Source of the DNA: Candidatus Lokiarchaeota archaeon
GTDB taxonomy: Archaea > Asgardarchaeota > Thorarchaeia > Thorarchaeales > Thorarchaeaceae
Direction of reading: 5' to 3'
NCBI GenBank assembly: GCA_014730275.1
Contig: WJIL01000009.1
Location: 32,182 to 96,181 of the forward strand
Length of the DNA stretch: 64,000 nt
This document shows positions 42,539 to 51,961 of the stretch, piece by piece (within the stretch, counting starts at the first letter, position 1; each line of letters starts with the position of its first letter). Below the pieces are notes generated by a model. It made no database searches, was not told the DNA's origin, and was given only the letters and a program-made list of their open reading frames with translations. A program made the position numbers and the translations under genes.

Positions 42539-43657
42539 TCAAACGATATCTTCAATTCGTCTATATTCTATGTTGAACCCGAAATACTGTGGTGAAAGGA
42601 CTTTCACGGCATTTGGTTCTCTCAGATTCTCAGGCGCCTTCATTCCGATGACGCTTACATCATCACCCTTCTTGAGATTAGTATTGGTTATTGGCTCTCC
42701 CGTCTTTCGATCTATGATTTCAATAATATCCGGACTGGTGACCCAAGGTTCACCATCAATCCAAGTCACATGATTTTCGTTCTTGAACCAGATTTTCAGC
42801 GTTGAACCATCTTTCAGGCCACTCTCTCCATCAATAGTTGTCTCGCCCCACATGTAACCTTCTCTGTTCTCCCAGTTTTTGTTCTCGACGGTACCTTCGA
42901 ATAGAATCCACCCTCCTATTTCAGATACTATTCTGTCCGCAGCAGTATCTCCTGATTCTTGACTCTCCCGGATGATTCTTCCAACATTGTAGCTCTTTGA
43001 AAGCGTACCGGGGATTACAGCTTCGCGAAATGCAGTTCCTCTTACTGGAAATCCGACATTTCCGACTCTTCCCCATGCGGCTTCACTGAGTGCTTTTGAA
43101 ATTCGCTCTCCCATCTCGTAGTTAATGATTTCATGGACGATAGTCTTGTCGCCGTACCAATCAACGAGTGCAAGAGGTGCCATCGAGAAACCTTTCGAGC
43201 ATACCGTGTTCTGACATATTTCAGGAACTGCTCTACCAGTATAATCGCCATCCACACAGGGAATACCATGTTTAACTGCTGCATCGATTGGAGCAGGTGT
43301 ATTGACTCCACCAAGCTCGAACGGTACTGCAGCGGCGAAGCTTAGGCCCATATGTTCCTCAAGAGCTGCAAGCCCCTCAGCAAGCTCCATCTCATAGTAG
43401 TCCCAAGGAAATCGTGTTCGTTTCTCCTCAATTTCCGGAGTGGGAGGCGCTATCGTTCCCGAATAATATGGGCATGCTAGCCAATCGTCGTCGCCTATGC
43501 TTTCAACATCCACAATCTCGATTTCAACCCCCTCGTCGACATGTGGATAGAGCATCTTGAGCCCTAGCTCCATATCACCTCCCCCGCCTGTACCAAAGAA
43601 TGTACAACCACGGGTTAAATCTTCGATGTCTGTTCTGTTTCGCAGAATCAGTGGCAT
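42539..43657 (-). CDS. DUF917 protein (S-methyl-thiohydantoin desulfurase-like), copy 1
   Basis: 372-residue member of the DUF917 family, recently named for S-methyl-thiohydantoin desulfurase and related to hydantoinase-associated proteins. The diagnostic N-terminal glycine motif is FFGTGGGGDMELG; PFELGGVNTPAPID, DGDYTGRAVPE and the C-terminal PEVVS-like segment (GEPWVTSPDIIEIID) follow in the same order as in copy 2 (45738-46856), which has the same length. Overall identity of the two looks low to moderate, so the split is old. It probably acts on a cyclic amide or thioamide, but no activity is proven for archaeal members. Confidence 0.82.
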   Translation of the reverse strand: MPLILRNRTDIEDLTRGCTFFGTGGGGDMELGLKMLYPHVDEGVEIEIVDVESIGDDDWLACPYYSGTIAPPTPEIEEKRTRFPWDYYEMELAEGLAALEEHMGLSFAAAVPFELGGVNTPAPIDAAVKHGIPCVDGDYTGRAVPEICQNTVCSKGFSMAPLALVDWYGDKTIVHEIINYEMGERISKALSEAAWGRVGNVGFPVRGTAFREAVIPGTLSKSYNVGRIIRESQESGDTAADRIVSEIGGWILFEGTVENKNWENREGYMWGETTIDGESGLKDGSTLKIWFKNENHVTWIDGEPWVTSPDIIEIIDRKTGEPITNTNLKKGDDVSVIGMKAPENLREPNAVKVLSPQYFGFNIEYRRIEDIV

Positions 43658-43762
43658 TTTCCAGCTTTCCTCTTCAGCATGGATAGCTTACTTGTTAATA
43701 TATCTTTAACATCAAGGGGACTCAACAAAGAAGATTAAATGATACAATGGTTTACTACCGTT

Positions 43763-43804
43763 ACAAAAAAGAAAGGCAGAGACGGTGGAGAGAATGTCTC
43801 CACC
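43763..43804 (-). terminator. Intrinsic-type terminator of the phosphoesterase gene
   Basis: GGTGGAGA (43784-43791) and TCTCCACC (43797-43804) pair around a 5-nt loop. Read on the minus strand, the stem lies 20 nt after the phosphoesterase stop and is followed by CCTTTCTTTTTTG, giving a T tract in the right place. Confidence 0.6.
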
Positions 43805-43824
43805 TGTCAATTCGTCGAGGCAGA

Positions 43825-44760
43825 CTACAGTTCGACTCTTCCTGCTCGAACTTCTCCGTCTTCGACGGTAATAACGAATCCCTTGAGTATCCCTTCTCGG
43901 TATTCTGAGCCAGGATTAACGCAGAGTGTGCGTCCAATTCTTTTGAATCCTACGGACTCGTGAATATGACCATGCATACCAAGTAAAGGCTGATACTGCT
44001 CAATAGCTTTCCTAACGGACTTGCTGCCCACAGGAGCGTGAATCGTGGTTCCTCCTGCCTTCTTAATTGCGTGGTCGTCTTCCAGTTTCGGTGCGGTGTC
44101 TAGACCAGAATCAAATGGCGGATCATGGAAGTTACAGAGGAGGTTGTCATAATCGTCAACTCTGCCAAATTCTTCTTCCAGCTTTTCCCACATTTCTTCT
44201 TCATCACATTCTCGATGTGTTTCCCAAGGTGTGAAATTGACCCACTCGAGGCTAATCAATGGATACCCATGCACATCTACGACCTTCTTAAGTGGATAGA
44301 TGGTTCTCTCATGCTCCTTGATGATATCGTCGATTACCCAGTCATCATCGTTTCCAGGATTCACGATGATATCGACACCCTCAGGAATCCGCTCCTCGGC
44401 CATATTGAGCCATTCTTCAAGTCTCTCTGTCATGAGTTTCTGGAAGAGCTCTGTGATTGCACCTTTTTCCTCTCGTAGGGAAGCCAGTTCGTCTGGCGTC
44501 ATTATATGTGGGTAGAATCCCTGTGTTTTATTGTAATCAATAAAGCGGTCAAGGTCTTTCTTTTTCTTGAACGTTTTCTTGCCGCCGTAGGGCTTCGCGT
44601 ACCAGCGATTTTCGCCTTCCTTTATGATTGGCATTATCGCCTTGCCAGTGAGATCTCCACACATCATCGCGACATCGACATTGAACGCCTTAGGGGCACG
44701 ACACATCTTTTCCCATGTTGCTTGGGATCCGTGTGGGTCGCAGGCGTGAAATATTCTCAT
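43825..44760 (-). CDS. Calcineurin-like metallophosphoesterase
   Basis: Dinuclear-metal phosphoesterase of 311 residues. The motifs appear in order: ACDPHGS (DxH), MCGDLTGK (GDxxG), NPGNDDD (GND in place of GNH), CNFHDPP (H) and LGMHGHIHES (GHxH). The second-last position GND rather than GNH(D/E) is seen in other archaeal members. A long helical insert occupies residues 65-125. It is divergent from the nucleotidyltransferase gene and ends in its own terminator. Substrate (nucleotide, phosphodiester or protein phosphate) unknown. Confidence 0.85.
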   Translation of the reverse strand: MRIFHACDPHGSQATWEKMCRAPKAFNVDVAMMCGDLTGKAIMPIIKEGENRWYAKPYGGKKTFKKKKDLDRFIDYNKTQGFYPHIMTPDELASLREEKGAITELFQKLMTERLEEWLNMAEERIPEGVDIIVNPGNDDDWVIDDIIKEHERTIYPLKKVVDVHGYPLISLEWVNFTPWETHRECDEEEMWEKLEEEFGRVDDYDNLLCNFHDPPFDSGLDTAPKLEDDHAIKKAGGTTIHAPVGSKSVRKAIEQYQPLLGMHGHIHESVGFKRIGRTLCVNPGSEYREGILKGFVITVEDGEVRAGRVEL

Positions 44761-44899
44761 CTTCTGTCTTACCTCTTGAATCTTAATCTTTAACCCTCGT
44801 CTGGAGATTTAAAGTTTAACTTATAGCGTGCGCACCGGTAAAAACATATTAAAGTCTAACAAAGAATACCTCGTAGACTGTGATATAGGAGAATTTCAA

Positions 44900-45700
44900 A
44901 TGTCAGGAAACTATGGCGCGATTAAGGATGATTTCTTGGAAGAGGCTCTGCGAATCGAGGAAGCTGGAGCGGAAAATGGTATCCCTCTACGTATTATCGG
45001 ATGTTTAGCATTTCGCATCCAATGTCCGGACTATGTAGATTTGCATAAGGAAATGGGACGTGAAGTAACTGATATTGATTATATCAGCTATTACAAGCAT
45101 CAACGTGATGCTATCGAGTTGTTTCGGGATGAACTCGGATACAAATGGGTATCAGCAGGATTTGCTCGAGCTACAACGCTACGAGACTTGTTCATAGATA
45201 AGGAACGGAAGCGGAAAGTTGATGTCTTCTATGATCATCTAGATTTCTGCCACAAAATTAACTTCAAGGATGATGATCGCTTATCTGTTGATAAACCGAC
45301 CATTCCACTAGCTGAGTTATTTCTGGAAAAGACCCAGATTGTCCAGATTAACGCCAAGGACCTTAAGGATCTGATTGTGCTCTTCTTGGCTCATGATGTA
45401 AGTGAGGATTTTGATGATTCCAAGGTGAATGGCCAATTGATAGCTGAACGGCTTTCTGGTGATTGGGGCTTCTATTACACAGTGACGCAAAACATCAAGA
45501 AATTCAAGAACTATGTTCCGAAGGTCGAGGAAATCGACGAAGATCAAGCTGAGCTGGTGATCAGTCGTGCCGAGAAACTCCGACAGCTCATAGAAGATGA
45601 ACCGAAGTCTATGGGGTGGAAGCTGCGGGCAAAGATTGGCACGCGAAAGCGATGGTACAAACATGTCCATGCCATGGATGGCGAGAGAAAAGCGGAATAG
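44900..45700 (+). CDS. Nucleotidyltransferase-fold protein
   Basis: 266-residue protein with the polymerase-beta-type nucleotidyltransferase pattern: RIIGCLAFRIQCP in place of the GGxA/GS loop, then the acidic pair in VTDIDYISYY, and the third acidic strand KVDVFYD. A helical domain with LAELFLEKTQIV and DLKDLIVLFL follows, as in AbiEii/MNT-like families. ATG at 44900 has AGGAG 9 nt upstream; a GTG at 44828 in frame is less likely. It lies 37 nt before DUF917 copy 2 and may share its transcript. There is no obvious antitoxin beside it. Its target could be tRNA, protein or an antibiotic-like small molecule. Confidence 0.65.
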   Translation: MSGNYGAIKDDFLEEALRIEEAGAENGIPLRIIGCLAFRIQCPDYVDLHKEMGREVTDIDYISYYKHQRDAIELFRDELGYKWVSAGFARATTLRDLFIDKERKRKVDVFYDHLDFCHKINFKDDDRLSVDKPTIPLAELFLEKTQIVQINAKDLKDLIVLFLAHDVSEDFDDSKVNGQLIAERLSGDWGFYYTVTQNIKKFKNYVPKVEEIDEDQAELVISRAEKLRQLIEDEPKSMGWKLRAKIGTRKRWYKHVHAMDGERKAE

Positions 45701-45737
45701 AGCCAGATGTGACATATCTCGAGGAGGAAAAGAAGAC

Positions 45738-46856
45738 ATGGAATTATCACAACAAAATGCCTATGATATGCTGACCGGCGTCGGAATTCTTGGTACGGGT
45801 GGAGGAGGCGACCCTGTTGGTTTTGGCAAGCCCATGGTGGACTGGGATTACAATCGAGGCAGGAGATATGAACTCACAGACCCCGAAGCAATTGACGATG
45901 ATGCCTTTATCGTATGTGGCGGTTACATGGGTTCGGTCACGGCTTTCAAGTCCATTGGCGACATGCTAGAGGCTTGGGAAGATCGGTATGAGCTTCATGA
46001 AGCTATGAAGATGTCGGAGCGAATTACAGGAAAACAGGTCAATCATCTGGTGCCCTTTGAACTCGGTGGTACGAATACCCCAGTAATGCTATCCCTCGCA
46101 GCCCGCGCTGGAATCACAACTGTTGATGGTGATGGTCTTGGTCGGTCAGCGCCTGAAACTCAGATGATATCTTTCGTGGGTTATGGCATCGATTTGTGTC
46201 CAATGCCGGTTGTAAGCAAGAACGGTAGCCGCATAATAGTTGACAAAACGAGTAGTCCAGCACTAGCTGATGAAATTGGTCGATTCGCAGTTGTTGAAGA
46301 TGGTGGTGCTGGGGCTAATAATCACTACTTCCAGTCTGGGGCACAGCTGAAAAAGGCCGTGATTCCTAACAGTATTAGCAAATCCATCGAATTGGGCGAG
46401 GCCATTAGAGATGCGAATGAAAACAATGCAAATCCCATTGATGCATACCTAGATGTTATGGATGGCAAATATCTTGCCCATGCCACCATAGAGCAAGTTG
46501 AAGGAGAAGACAGGGCTGGTCATTGGCATGTCATGGTAGACTTGGATTCAAATGAACTTGAAGGTGATCTCCAGATTGTTGTCAAGAATGAATACATGAT
46601 GGCAGCATGTGATGGCGAACCCGTTGTTATGTTTCCTGATTTGATCTGTCTGCACAATCCTGATAACGGCCACGGAATAATGTCCTCGGATCTCGAGGAA
46701 GGAATGGACTTGATCGTCACAGCGATTCCAGCACACGAACGCCTTCGATACGCAGGCAGCACTGAAATTGGAAAGAAAGCCTTCAGTCCCGCTCGCTATG
46801 GACATCCTGAACTTGAATATGAACCAATGGAGAAACTGCTCAAGAACTTGCATTAG
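45738..46856 (+). CDS. DUF917 protein (S-methyl-thiohydantoin desulfurase-like), copy 2
   Basis: 372 residues, the same length and motif order as copy 1: ILGTGGGGDPVGFG, PFELGGTNTPVML, VDGDGLGRSAPET, FQSGAQLKKAVIPNSISKS and a late GEPVVMFPDLI. ATG at 45738 follows GAGGAGG by about 10 nt; the frame upstream to 45597 overlaps the nucleotidyltransferase gene and is not coding. The hydantoin/Asp racemase gene follows after 47 nt. Family members occur with hydantoinases and racemases in bacteria, so this pair probably handles a hydantoin-like or thiohydantoin-like substrate. Confidence 0.83.
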   Translation: MELSQQNAYDMLTGVGILGTGGGGDPVGFGKPMVDWDYNRGRRYELTDPEAIDDDAFIVCGGYMGSVTAFKSIGDMLEAWEDRYELHEAMKMSERITGKQVNHLVPFELGGTNTPVMLSLAARAGITTVDGDGLGRSAPETQMISFVGYGIDLCPMPVVSKNGSRIIVDKTSSPALADEIGRFAVVEDGGAGANNHYFQSGAQLKKAVIPNSISKSIELGEAIRDANENNANPIDAYLDVMDGKYLAHATIEQVEGEDRAGHWHVMVDLDSNELEGDLQIVVKNEYMMAACDGEPVVMFPDLICLHNPDNGHGIMSSDLEEGMDLIVTAIPAHERLRYAGSTEIGKKAFSPARYGHPELEYEPMEKLLKNLH

Positions 46857-46903
46857 AGGTCTGCTCAATAGAGCTCTCATCTAACAATAGAATGTGAAAG
46901 AAC

Positions 46904-47665
46904 ATGAAAAAGATTGCACTGATTGGTGCCACCGGAATCGATTGGTGGACATCAGATAGAAAGCGTCAGTTTGTTGAAGATTTGACACCGTCCGGGTATG
47001 AAATAGGGAATTTCTACTGCAATTACGGAACTCACAGTCTAGAATCTCACGCTGATGAAGCTTACAACGCTCCATTCATTCTTGAGCAAATTGTGGCCGC
47101 GTGCCTTCAGGGATTTGATGGAATTGTACTGGATTGTGCATGTGATCCCATTCTTGATGCAGCTAGAGAGGTATGCACCATTCCAGTTGTTGGTCCGATG
47201 CAAACCTCAATGCATTTGGCCTTGACGTTGGGTCGGAAATTTGCTATTGTGACAGTTGGGGGGAAATCTTTAGCCAAATGCATGGAATCTCAGGTTAGAC
47301 GAGAAGGGTTGGATTCTTTCTTCGTTGGGGTGGATGTGATTGATCTTCCTGTCTTGGAGATAGCTGAAAAACCAACACAGGCTGAGAACGAATTGATTGC
47401 CTGTGCTCATTCGTTAGTCGAGCAAGGTGCAGATGTGATAGTTCTCGGCTGTACGGGCCTTTCACATGAAGTTGATTTGCAGCGAGTAATGGACACGGTA
47501 AATATTCCTGTTCTTGATCCCCTTGTGATTGGAGTCAAAACCGTAGCGATGCTCATCGAATCTGGTCTTTCGCATAGCAAACTGGCCTATCCGAAACCTC
47601 CCAAGAAACCCATATCAGAGGCTCCTTCTCTGAAAGGATCCTTTGATGATATTTTGAAGGAATAG
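46904..47665 (+). CDS. Asp/Glu/hydantoin racemase family protein
   Basis: Cofactor-independent racemase of 253 residues with the two-cysteine acid/base pair: the first Cys in VLDCACDPI, the second in VLGCTGLSHE. The N-terminal IALIGATGIDWW and the repeated half-domain pattern fit the aspartate/glutamate/hydantoin racemase group, with a closer look to hydantoin racemases (the ALTLGRKFAIVT middle segment). It lies downstream of DUF917 copy 2, consistent with racemising a hydantoin before desulfuration or ring opening. A 5-substituted hydantoin or an amino acid as substrate is inference. Confidence 0.87.
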   Translation: MKKIALIGATGIDWWTSDRKRQFVEDLTPSGYEIGNFYCNYGTHSLESHADEAYNAPFILEQIVAACLQGFDGIVLDCACDPILDAAREVCTIPVVGPMQTSMHLALTLGRKFAIVTVGGKSLAKCMESQVRREGLDSFFVGVDVIDLPVLEIAEKPTQAENELIACAHSLVEQGADVIVLGCTGLSHEVDLQRVMDTVNIPVLDPLVIGVKTVAMLIESGLSHSKLAYPKPPKKPISEAPSLKGSFDDILKE

Positions 47666-47672
47666 CAGTATA

Positions 47673-48881
47673 CTATCCATGTTTCTTTTTGTAATCCCTA
47701 AGCAGTGGGATATTAGTGATTAGGATTACAATCGATAGAATCATGCAGAGGAGATATGGCCAAGTGATTGTGAAATCAGCAAACCAACCACCAACTATGG
47801 GGCCCAAGAAGAAGCCAATACCGGCTAGACTCTCACCTATTCCAGCAAAAGCACCCTTCTCTTTTTCTGTAGCTGAGACCACTGTGTAGAGTCCTCCAAG
47901 GTAATTGAATCCAACTCCAAAACCGCTCATGACCATGGCCATAGCAAAGAGCCAGAAATCCACGATAAATGCCAGTATGGGCATACTCACTGCAAGGAGA
48001 AATGTTCCTATTAGCATAACATTGCCCATTTCTGGATGTGGAAGGCGTGTACAAATCAAGAAGCCTATCGTTCTTGAAAGGTTCCACACAAGGAGAAGAT
48101 TGCCGAAATCTTCAGTAGTAAAGCCAGGAAGCCTTTCGATATAGGTAGGAAAGAGCCCGAGCAATACTGTGGATACAAAACCAAAGAGCATCAGTGCTAG
48201 ACTCGCCCCTATGAATCGACGACTTGTCCGGACGTCTCCAGGAACGTCATTGTCTGTGATTGCGGAAAGTTGATCCTTTTCATCATCACTTAGGACCTCC
48301 TCCAATACGTAGTCTCGGACCGTTCCGCCCACTAGTGCGAGAGCAAGTAACTCCACAGCTATGACAATGTAGATGCTGGTGACATTTCCGTAGTTCACAG
48401 CCATGTAGGCAATAACAAATGGGGACATGACCATTCCTGCGCTCCATGCAGACGCAAAATTTCCTAGTACAGCCCCCTGAGATTCAGGTGCGAGCTCTGA
48501 AACCATGGCGCTGATAGTTGGATAAATGAGTCCAAAGAAGAAACCCTCAAGCGCCCGAATCAAAATAAGATGTATTGGAATAATGAATGGTTGTGGGTAT
48601 AGCGCAAGAATTCCAAGATATGCTATAATGGCTCCAATCAGCGATTTTCGTCTACCGATACGATCTGAGATTTTGCCGCCTATTATCGGTGAGAACATAT
48701 ACACTATGCCGTAGGAACCCATAGCCCAGCCGATTTCAAACTGTGTAGCGCCGAGCACTCCGGCATACCACGGCGCGAATATCTCCGTGACACCTAATGA
48801 AAATGTGGACAAGAATGTTAGAATATAGCCCACTGTTCTTGTTCGGCGCTTTTCCAATCCCGATAGTACCCCATCTGTCAT
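47673..48881 (-). CDS. MFS transporter (12 TM)
   Basis: Major facilitator superfamily protein, 402 residues with 12 hydrophobic helices and a cytoplasmic loop after helix 6 (VLSDDEKDQLSAI). The MFS signature in the loop between helices 2 and 3 is GKISDRIGRRKSL. It converges on the racemase gene with only 7 nt between stops and is read toward it; the LLM oxidoreductase and AOR genes lie upstream on the same strand. It may import or export the substrate of this catabolic region. Confidence 0.9.
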   Translation of the reverse strand: MTDGVLSGLEKRRTRTVGYILTFLSTFSLGVTEIFAPWYAGVLGATQFEIGWAMGSYGIVYMFSPIIGGKISDRIGRRKSLIGAIIAYLGILALYPQPFIIPIHLILIRALEGFFFGLIYPTISAMVSELAPESQGAVLGNFASAWSAGMVMSPFVIAYMAVNYGNVTSIYIVIAVELLALALVGGTVRDYVLEEVLSDDEKDQLSAITDNDVPGDVRTSRRFIGASLALMLFGFVSTVLLGLFPTYIERLPGFTTEDFGNLLLVWNLSRTIGFLICTRLPHPEMGNVMLIGTFLLAVSMPILAFIVDFWLFAMAMVMSGFGVGFNYLGGLYTVVSATEKEKGAFAGIGESLAGIGFFLGPIVGGWFADFTITWPYLLCMILSIVILITNIPLLRDYKKKHG

Positions 48882-48915
48882 TGTTTCACTTGCCTATTGC
48901 TTGGTATGTAGAACC

Positions 48916-49923
48916 TCACTCAAGATGAGGAATTATCTCTTCAGAGATTATTCTTGTTGTATCAATTACATCGGTTCCCGGAACCGGGAAGAGTACTGGC
49001 GTGTTTGTGCCGGCATCAATGATTGCTTGAAGTTGCTTGATGCTGGATTCAACACCGCCAACAATTCCTAATTGCTGAACCATATCGTCTGTAATCAGTT
49101 CTGCCACATCTTCCCCTTTCTCTGCTGCTTTGGCAAATTCCTTGGTTTGCTCAGCAGTTATGCCTGCATGGGTCATCAATGCACCACCAGCTGCTGAATG
49201 AGGAAGATACATTTTCATAAACTGGCGTGCAGTCTCAATAGCATAATCTAGGTCATCCTCAATTACCATCGGGAGGTATGACACCATCTCATAATCATCG
49301 AGATCTTTTCCAGCTTTCTTTGCACCTTTCTCAATTCGTTTCCAAGCATACTCGATATAATCTGGCGTATTGAAAATCGAAAGGATAATCCCATCTCCAA
49401 TCTCGCCAGAAAGTTTCAGCCCCATCTTTCCTTCAAAAGCGAGGAATATCGGTGGATCTGTGCGAACTGGGTCAAAAACTAATTCGACGTTATTAGCTTC
49501 GAAAAATTCGCCTTTGTGATTGATTTTGTCACCGGTCAGTATTTTGCGAATCAAGCTAACACATTCACGGGTACGGGTTAGAGGCTTCTTGAAATCGTAG
49601 CCCATTTGCTTCATCCAAAAGGGTACGCCCGAGCCAAGACCAAAGACAGTTCGCTTGTTCGACATTTCATCTAGCGTTGCGAATTCCATCGCAATGAGCG
49701 CTGGATGTCGTGAAAACGGGTTTACAACGCCAAGCCCTATTCGTATTCTCTCTGTGGCCATTGCAGCTGCAGACATATAGGGGATTCCGCCCCTGAAGAA
49801 ATAGTCTTCTGCAAACCATACAGACCCCAGGCCCAGTTTTTCAGCTTGTTGAGCCATCTCAACGGCTTCTCCAACTGGGAAAACTCCAGTCATAGCTACG
49901 CCAAACTCTTTGAAACCTTCCAT
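48916..49923 (-). CDS. LLM-class F420-dependent oxidoreductase
   Basis: Bacterial-luciferase-like TIM barrel of 335 residues, close to methylene-H4MPT reductase (Mer) and F420-dependent secondary alcohol dehydrogenases. It contains GVFPVGEAVEMAQQAEKLG, SVWFAEDYFFRG, LGVVNPFSRHPA and LGLGSGVPFWM early on, and ends with PVPGTDV. The archaeal setting makes coenzyme F420 the likely cofactor, though FMN cannot be excluded. Same strand as the AOR gene, 107 nt downstream of it. Substrate unknown. Confidence 0.85.
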   Translation of the reverse strand: MEGFKEFGVAMTGVFPVGEAVEMAQQAEKLGLGSVWFAEDYFFRGGIPYMSAAAMATERIRIGLGVVNPFSRHPALIAMEFATLDEMSNKRTVFGLGSGVPFWMKQMGYDFKKPLTRTRECVSLIRKILTGDKINHKGEFFEANNVELVFDPVRTDPPIFLAFEGKMGLKLSGEIGDGIILSIFNTPDYIEYAWKRIEKGAKKAGKDLDDYEMVSYLPMVIEDDLDYAIETARQFMKMYLPHSAAGGALMTHAGITAEQTKEFAKAAEKGEDVAELITDDMVQQLGIVGGVESSIKQLQAIIDAGTNTPVLFPVPGTDVIDTTRIISEEIIPHLE

Positions 49924-50030
49924 GTTTCGAATTCTCCTTTCTTTTTTCCAAAAATCTCTTGTGTTTCCATCGCTTGTATCTTGGATTTATTTGCCAAAAT
50001 AGGAGAGGAAGAGAGAGTATGTTTGTTTCT

Positions 50031-51956
50031 CTACTCTTCCGGTAGTCTACCGAATCTTTCCAGGTAGTCCGCCACATCATCAAGCTGTAACTTCTCATAG
50101 GTGCTTCTGTAAGGCCAGCTTGTCTTGAGATCCCACTCGTGGAGCGTATAGTACCTATCAAGCATTTTGGCAAGCTCTTCCGGATTATTGGTCTCGCCTT
50201 TCAGCGGACCTGAAGCTGCCCCTTCATGCATCAATCGATATGGCAAGTCGTCATGTTTTCGGGTAGCTCCTCGAGTAACATTGAATGCTTTCTCCAGAGT
50301 CACTACGCGTCTGCCAGTACGCATCAGAGTTTCTTCGTCCATCTCAATGCCAGTAGCTGCTTCATATAATCGAGCCATATTGTCCGGATTCACACCAAAA
50401 GCGGCGGTTGAAGTGAACACACAGAAGCCTAGAGCTTCAGTTATCTCATAACAGTCTTCGTGCCATCGGACGATTTCAGCACGTTTTTCTGTGCTATGAG
50501 GTGTCGCATACTTTTTGTCACCAGTGATTTTCTCGATAACCTCCACCGCTTCTGGACTGGCTCCAAACTCGGCAAATGTTTCAGTCATGAGGTGGTCGTT
50601 CCCTCGAGGATTCACAGCAAAAGCAAGAGCATAGGCCTTGGCTGATCTGGTTTCAACGTTTGACTGCTCGAGACCCTTGGAATTCATGATAGCCCATTTG
50701 TAGGACTCCTGTCCAACTTGTTCGGTGGCAATTTTGAGACCATCACCCATCAAGTTACCTAAACTGCCGTCTCTTTCGGCCATCTTGATGATTGCTTCTT
50801 TTGTTTCCTCAAGCTTACCCCAACCAAGTTCTAAGCCATCTGTGTCCTCCTTGGTCAAAACTCCTCGCTCGTAGCTTTCTATAGCCCACTGTACGACTGT
50901 GCCGGCTGTTATGGTGTCAAGGCCGAGGCGGTTGCATATTTCATTGAGTATGAGTACTGCTTCTGTGTCGACCAAACCTGGACCGTTGCCTAAGGCGCCC
51001 AGCGTTTCATATTCAGGTCCCCCACTGGCAATGCCTGCGTGTGGTCCCTCATCAATTTCTGAATATCGATGGCAACCGATTGTACAACCAAAACATGCGA
51101 CTCTTCGCTTTAGATAGCCTTGTTCGGTTACTGCTTGGCCAGTAATGGGATAGACATTTTCAGTATGACCAGTCTGCCAATTCTTTCCGGGCAGGGCATG
51201 CAATTCGTTGACCCCTGCCATTGAGCCAGCAGTACCGTGTTCATGAAGCCCTTGTGCACCGCTATCCTCTATGAGGAGTTCTCTCATCTCCTTGGCCACT
51301 TCAGCGAATCTCTTAGGATCTTTCACACGTATGGGCTTAGTTCCCTTCACGCTAATAGCTTTCAGGTTCTTAACACCCATGACGGCTGCACCACCACCCC
51401 TTCCAGCAGCATGGTAACAAGAGCCCATGATTGAGGCTCCTCTAACGAGTTTCTCACCAGCCGGGCCTATGTATAGCCCTTTCGAGTCGTATCCATGCTT
51501 CTTCTTGAGATACGTATCGGTTTCAAGGACATCCTTGCCCCAAAGGTCAGTATCTTCGTGAATATCTACATGGTCGTCATTGATTTCAATATAGGAAGGT
51601 CGCTCAGCTTCACCGTGTACCACGATATGATCGTATCCTGCAAACTTGAGCTCCGCTCCCCAGTGACCGCCCATATTACTCTTCAAGTACAAGCCCGTTG
51701 TACAGCCTACTGTTGTAACCGAAGTCCTTCCAGAGGCCGGAGCAGTTGTTCCAGTTACTGCACCGGGAGCATAGATTATGACATTCCTGGGGTCATCCCA
51801 AGTGATGTCTGGGTCCTTACAGTAGTCCCAAAGAAGCCTTGCATTGATTCCTCTAGAGCCAACATACAGTTTTCGCCATTCTTCCGGCAATGGCTCTTTC
51901 CAAATCTTGTCTTCTGTTAAATCAACATGCAGTATAGATCCTTGATGTGCGTACAT
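50031..51956 (-). CDS. aor: Tungsten-containing aldehyde ferredoxin oxidoreductase
   Basis: AOR-family enzyme of about 641 residues that oxidises aldehydes to acids with ferredoxin as acceptor. The 4Fe-4S ligands are C-x2-C-x3-C in ACFGCTIGCHR plus a fourth Cys in ALGFCVFTS. Pterin-binding landmarks include TSVTTVGCTTGLYLKSNMGG and AAGRGGGAAVMGVKNLKA, and the domain ends in the family tail LERFGRLP. ATG at 51956 is 11 nt after GAGGAG; a GTG at 51965 overlaps the ferredoxin stop. The ferredoxin gene directly upstream supplies its electron acceptor. Many Asgard genomes carry several AORs. Confidence 0.93.
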   Translation of the reverse strand: MYAHQGSILHVDLTEDKIWKEPLPEEWRKLYVGSRGINARLLWDYCKDPDITWDDPRNVIIYAPGAVTGTTAPASGRTSVTTVGCTTGLYLKSNMGGHWGAELKFAGYDHIVVHGEAERPSYIEINDDHVDIHEDTDLWGKDVLETDTYLKKKHGYDSKGLYIGPAGEKLVRGASIMGSCYHAAGRGGGAAVMGVKNLKAISVKGTKPIRVKDPKRFAEVAKEMRELLIEDSGAQGLHEHGTAGSMAGVNELHALPGKNWQTGHTENVYPITGQAVTEQGYLKRRVACFGCTIGCHRYSEIDEGPHAGIASGGPEYETLGALGNGPGLVDTEAVLILNEICNRLGLDTITAGTVVQWAIESYERGVLTKEDTDGLELGWGKLEETKEAIIKMAERDGSLGNLMGDGLKIATEQVGQESYKWAIMNSKGLEQSNVETRSAKAYALAFAVNPRGNDHLMTETFAEFGASPEAVEVIEKITGDKKYATPHSTEKRAEIVRWHEDCYEITEALGFCVFTSTAAFGVNPDNMARLYEAATGIEMDEETLMRTGRRVVTLEKAFNVTRGATRKHDDLPYRLMHEGAASGPLKGETNNPEELAKMLDRYYTLHEWDLKTSWPYRSTYEKLQLDDVADYLERFGRLPEE

Positions 51957-51961
51957 TGATA

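Noticed and set aside
45597..45737. 47-codon N-terminal extension of DUF917 copy 2
   Set aside because: Overlaps the nucleotidyltransferase gene and precedes the GAGGAGG ribosome site; the extra sequence has no counterpart in copy 1, so the ATG at 45738 is used.
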